From Lachnospiraceae bacterium (lineage in GTDB: Bacteria > Bacillota > Clostridia > Lachnospirales > Lachnospiraceae), in contig JAILQX010000025.1 in NCBI GenBank assembly GCA_024698705.1, forward strand, positions 20,925 through 84,924: a stretch of 64,000 bases of DNA, read 5' to 3'. A model generated the notes under the pieces. That model saw only the letters and a list, made by a program, of their open reading frames with translations. It was not told where the DNA came from and ran no database searches. Made by a program: the position numbers and the translations under genes. Below are positions 61,754 through 64,000 of this stretch, in pieces. Each line of letters opens with the position of its first letter. Positions within the stretch are counted from its first letter, which is position 1.

Positions 61754-61987
61754 TTAATTATTGTTATCATAGCTTTTAATAATATCCACAAGGCTGCTGA
61801 TCGCCTTACCTATATGTTTATCTTTGTGAACAAATACCTGTGAGTAGATCGGGAAACTGTTTCCCTTCCAGTCCAGTTTTTTCAGAGTTTTGTTTTTTAC
61901 CTCATTTACGGCAGTCATGTCCGGGATAAAAGCAATTCCGAGATTGTTAACCGCAAATTGCTTTAACACTTTTATATCTTTATTCCT
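61754..61987 (-). pseudogene. Truncated LysR-type substrate-binding domain remnant
   Basis: VLKQFAVNNLGIAFIPDMTAVNEVKNKTLKKLDWKGNSFPIYSQVFVHKDKHIGKAISSLVDII with no HTH upstream. Confidence 0.75.
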
Positions 61988-62852
61988 TTGCCATATAGGC
62001 GTAAAGAGTAACCCACTTGTTCTCTTCTCCGGCATTTCCGGCTTTGAATGCCGGTACGCTTTTGGATGCAGTCAGCACATATCTGCCATTCTCCATCCTA
62101 TGCTGATCAAGTACCCGGTAACCGGCCTGCATTGCTTCCGACTCAGGCTCACATCCCAATGCGTGCAGAGCATATATGATCTGGTGAGCCCCGATCTTGA
62201 TCGGGTCCGGCGGATAGAATGTCCCTATCATCACGTCTACCATAGGCGTTATCATATCGTCTGTCCTATAGAAAATGTTTCGTTTGGTAAAGTAATGTAC
62301 CAGGTCATCAGCGCATTCCGGCCTGCATCCCTGAAGTGACAGTTCCGCAACCAGCAAAAGGTATTCCACCGTCAGACGCGCGCAGCTCTTATGTGGCTTA
62401 TTGGGATTATTGATCTTCTTGTTGGTGCTGATACACCTGAATCCACCGTCTTCCCGGATCAGTCCGAGGACACTGTCGATCTCATTTTTCACTATGTCTT
62501 CCTGATCGTATCCCAGTTTAACAAAGTTTCTGAGTAAAAGCGGCTCGCCGCAAAGCATTTTGAAGCCTGTACTTTCGATCAGGCCGAACACCTCGCTGTC
62601 GATATCCTTTCCGATATCATCTCTTGTCAGGCCCCATTCGGCAAAGCCAAGGATCGCATCATACTTGTCCCAGTTTTTTTCTTTCCCGAGTTTTTTAAGC
62701 GCGCGCTCGTATACTTTGCTTCCAAGCAGGGCATTTTTACACGCGATCACTTTTTCATCATTTTCCGGTAAATGCTCATACTCCTTCAGCGTTCTGAGCC
62801 TTACTTCCGGATTATTTTCTTCCAAAAGCCAATCTAAAATGTTTTGATCCAT
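61980..62852 (-). CDS. Hypothetical alpha/alpha-toroid-like protein
   Basis: Intact 290-aa helical ORF with GLIREDGGFRC repeat-like element. Confidence 0.7.
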   Translation of the reverse strand: MDQNILDWLLEENNPEVRLRTLKEYEHLPENDEKVIACKNALLGSKVYERALKKLGKEKNWDKYDAILGFAEWGLTRDDIGKDIDSEVFGLIESTGFKMLCGEPLLLRNFVKLGYDQEDIVKNEIDSVLGLIREDGGFRCISTNKKINNPNKPHKSCARLTVEYLLLVAELSLQGCRPECADDLVHYFTKRNIFYRTDDMITPMVDVMIGTFYPPDPIKIGAHQIIYALHALGCEPESEAMQAGYRVLDQHRMENGRYVLTASKSVPAFKAGNAGEENKWVTLYAYMAKE

Positions 62853-62870
62853 TCTTTTCGCCCTCCCTGC

Positions 62871-63755
62871 TTATTTCTTCTTTACAGGGATCCAGATCGC
62901 ACTGTGATAATCCGAAGAACTCGGATCCTCGTCGCCATACCACTCGATGTTCACGCGACCCGGAAACTCAAAGTCAGGATTGCCCGGCAGCCACTCTTTC
63001 CAGATCTTTGTGTTTACGTCCTGAAGTGCTTTAGGGCAGGGACCGTAGCAATCGAAGATTGCCCAGTCAAAATCCGGAAGTTCATAAACGGTCATGCCTT
63101 CGGGTACTTCGCCGCCATTGTAAATACCTGCAACGATATAACTGAACCTTCCGTCACAGAGATCATCAACACAAACACCGTACTCGCCGATATTATTATC
63201 TACGATCGCTTTTTCAATATCATTTGCCGGTGCATTTCCTTTCCAGACATTGTTAGCATATTTTTCACCGATCTCATCCCAGAACTTGGGGATCTCAACA
63301 TAAGAAGTCTCTCCGTCAAATTCTCTTGCAAATCCGATCACCTTAAAACCGGTCATATTTTTTATCCTGTAATCCATCTTATTACCTCCGTGAATTGATA
63401 TTTCAATTTTCAGAGGAAGAAATGCTTTGATCGGCGCGCCTTCACGCACCTGAGTCGGGCTCACTCCATGAAAACGCGAAAACGCTTTTGTAAAGCTTTC
63501 GGGTGTTTCATAGCAGTAACGAAATGCAATATCGATAATCTTTTCATCCGTTTTCTGAAGGTCCAATGCCGCACGAAAAAGCCTACGGCTTCTGATATAC
63601 TCACCCGGTCCGTAACCGGTCATCAATGAAAATCCCTTCTGAAAAAAGAATGATGACATAAAGACCTGATCGGCAACATCCTGCGCACTGATATTGTCTT
63701 CCAGATGCTCTTCCATGTAATCAATCGCCTTCCGAATGCATGTAAGCCACTCCAT
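62871..63755 (-). CDS. AraC-family regulator with GyrI-like effector-binding domain
   Basis: N-terminal tandem HTH, C-terminal GyrI-like domain YRIKNMTGFKVIGFAREF..WDEIGEKY. Confidence 0.93.
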   Translation of the reverse strand: MEWLTCIRKAIDYMEEHLEDNISAQDVADQVFMSSFFFQKGFSLMTGYGPGEYIRSRRLFRAALDLQKTDEKIIDIAFRYCYETPESFTKAFSRFHGVSPTQVREGAPIKAFLPLKIEISIHGGNKMDYRIKNMTGFKVIGFAREFDGETSYVEIPKFWDEIGEKYANNVWKGNAPANDIEKAIVDNNIGEYGVCVDDLCDGRFSYIVAGIYNGGEVPEGMTVYELPDFDWAIFDCYGPCPKALQDVNTKIWKEWLPGNPDFEFPGRVNIEWYGDEDPSSSDYHSAIWIPVKKK

Positions 63756-64000
63756 TTGTCACACTCCTTCTCTTTGATGATCTTATTTTATACGGAGGTC
63801 CGAAAGTTATCCTGTCAATTTATGTTCCGTTTTGTCCTGATCAATGTATATTCTTTACCGGCTCTTCGATCCCGGTCACCTTGCACAGAAACTCACAATG
63901 TCGTAAGCTGTTCTACTCCCGACTCTGTCTGATCCATACCGGGATCCCGGTTTGTCATCACGACGGAAACTTCTCCCGTGGCAACATTCATTTTCAACAT

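Noticed and set aside
63841-64000. Partial minus-strand CDS at the right edge
   Set aside because: Short reading frame (MLKMNVATGEVSVVMTNRDPGMDQTESGVEQLTTL*) cut by the window edge; cannot be assigned.

Overview
This window looks like a chromosomal segment from an anaerobic Firmicute, most likely Lachnospiraceae by protein style. Almost all genes are on the minus strand. Left half (about 4-27 kb): mostly conserved housekeeping genes (ychF, rsgA, PASTA kinase and PP2C phosphatase, rlmN, rsmB, fmt, def, priA, recJ, secDF, typA, tRNA-Leu). Middle: a flotillin gene, a complete-looking F1Fo ATP synthase operon, and a stand-alone reverse transcriptase (RT) gene directly upstream of that operon. Right half: accessory genes, including several c-di-GMP enzymes, two ABC exporter loci, LytTR and GntR regulators, a tandem ArsA/Get3-like pair, a rhodanese-TtcA fusion, radical SAM, GNAT and AraC genes, two pseudogene remnants and several palindromic repeats. 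Strongest leads: (1) the ATP synthase operon has no atpH gene, but AtpA carries an N-terminal extension that resembles the C-terminal domain of the delta subunit; (2) an unclassified RT with a structured, terminator-like leader; (3) a 213-bp nested palindrome with perfect 27-bp terminal inverted repeats; (4) a CASTOR/POLLUX-like channel, a stand-alone cNMP-binding protein and a hydrolase-ATP-grasp fusion in one apparent operon; (5) a GGGtGRT/NifU-like pair; (6) a paired Get3/ArsA locus with Hsp20-like C-termini. All homology calls come from reading motifs by eye. No database search was run.
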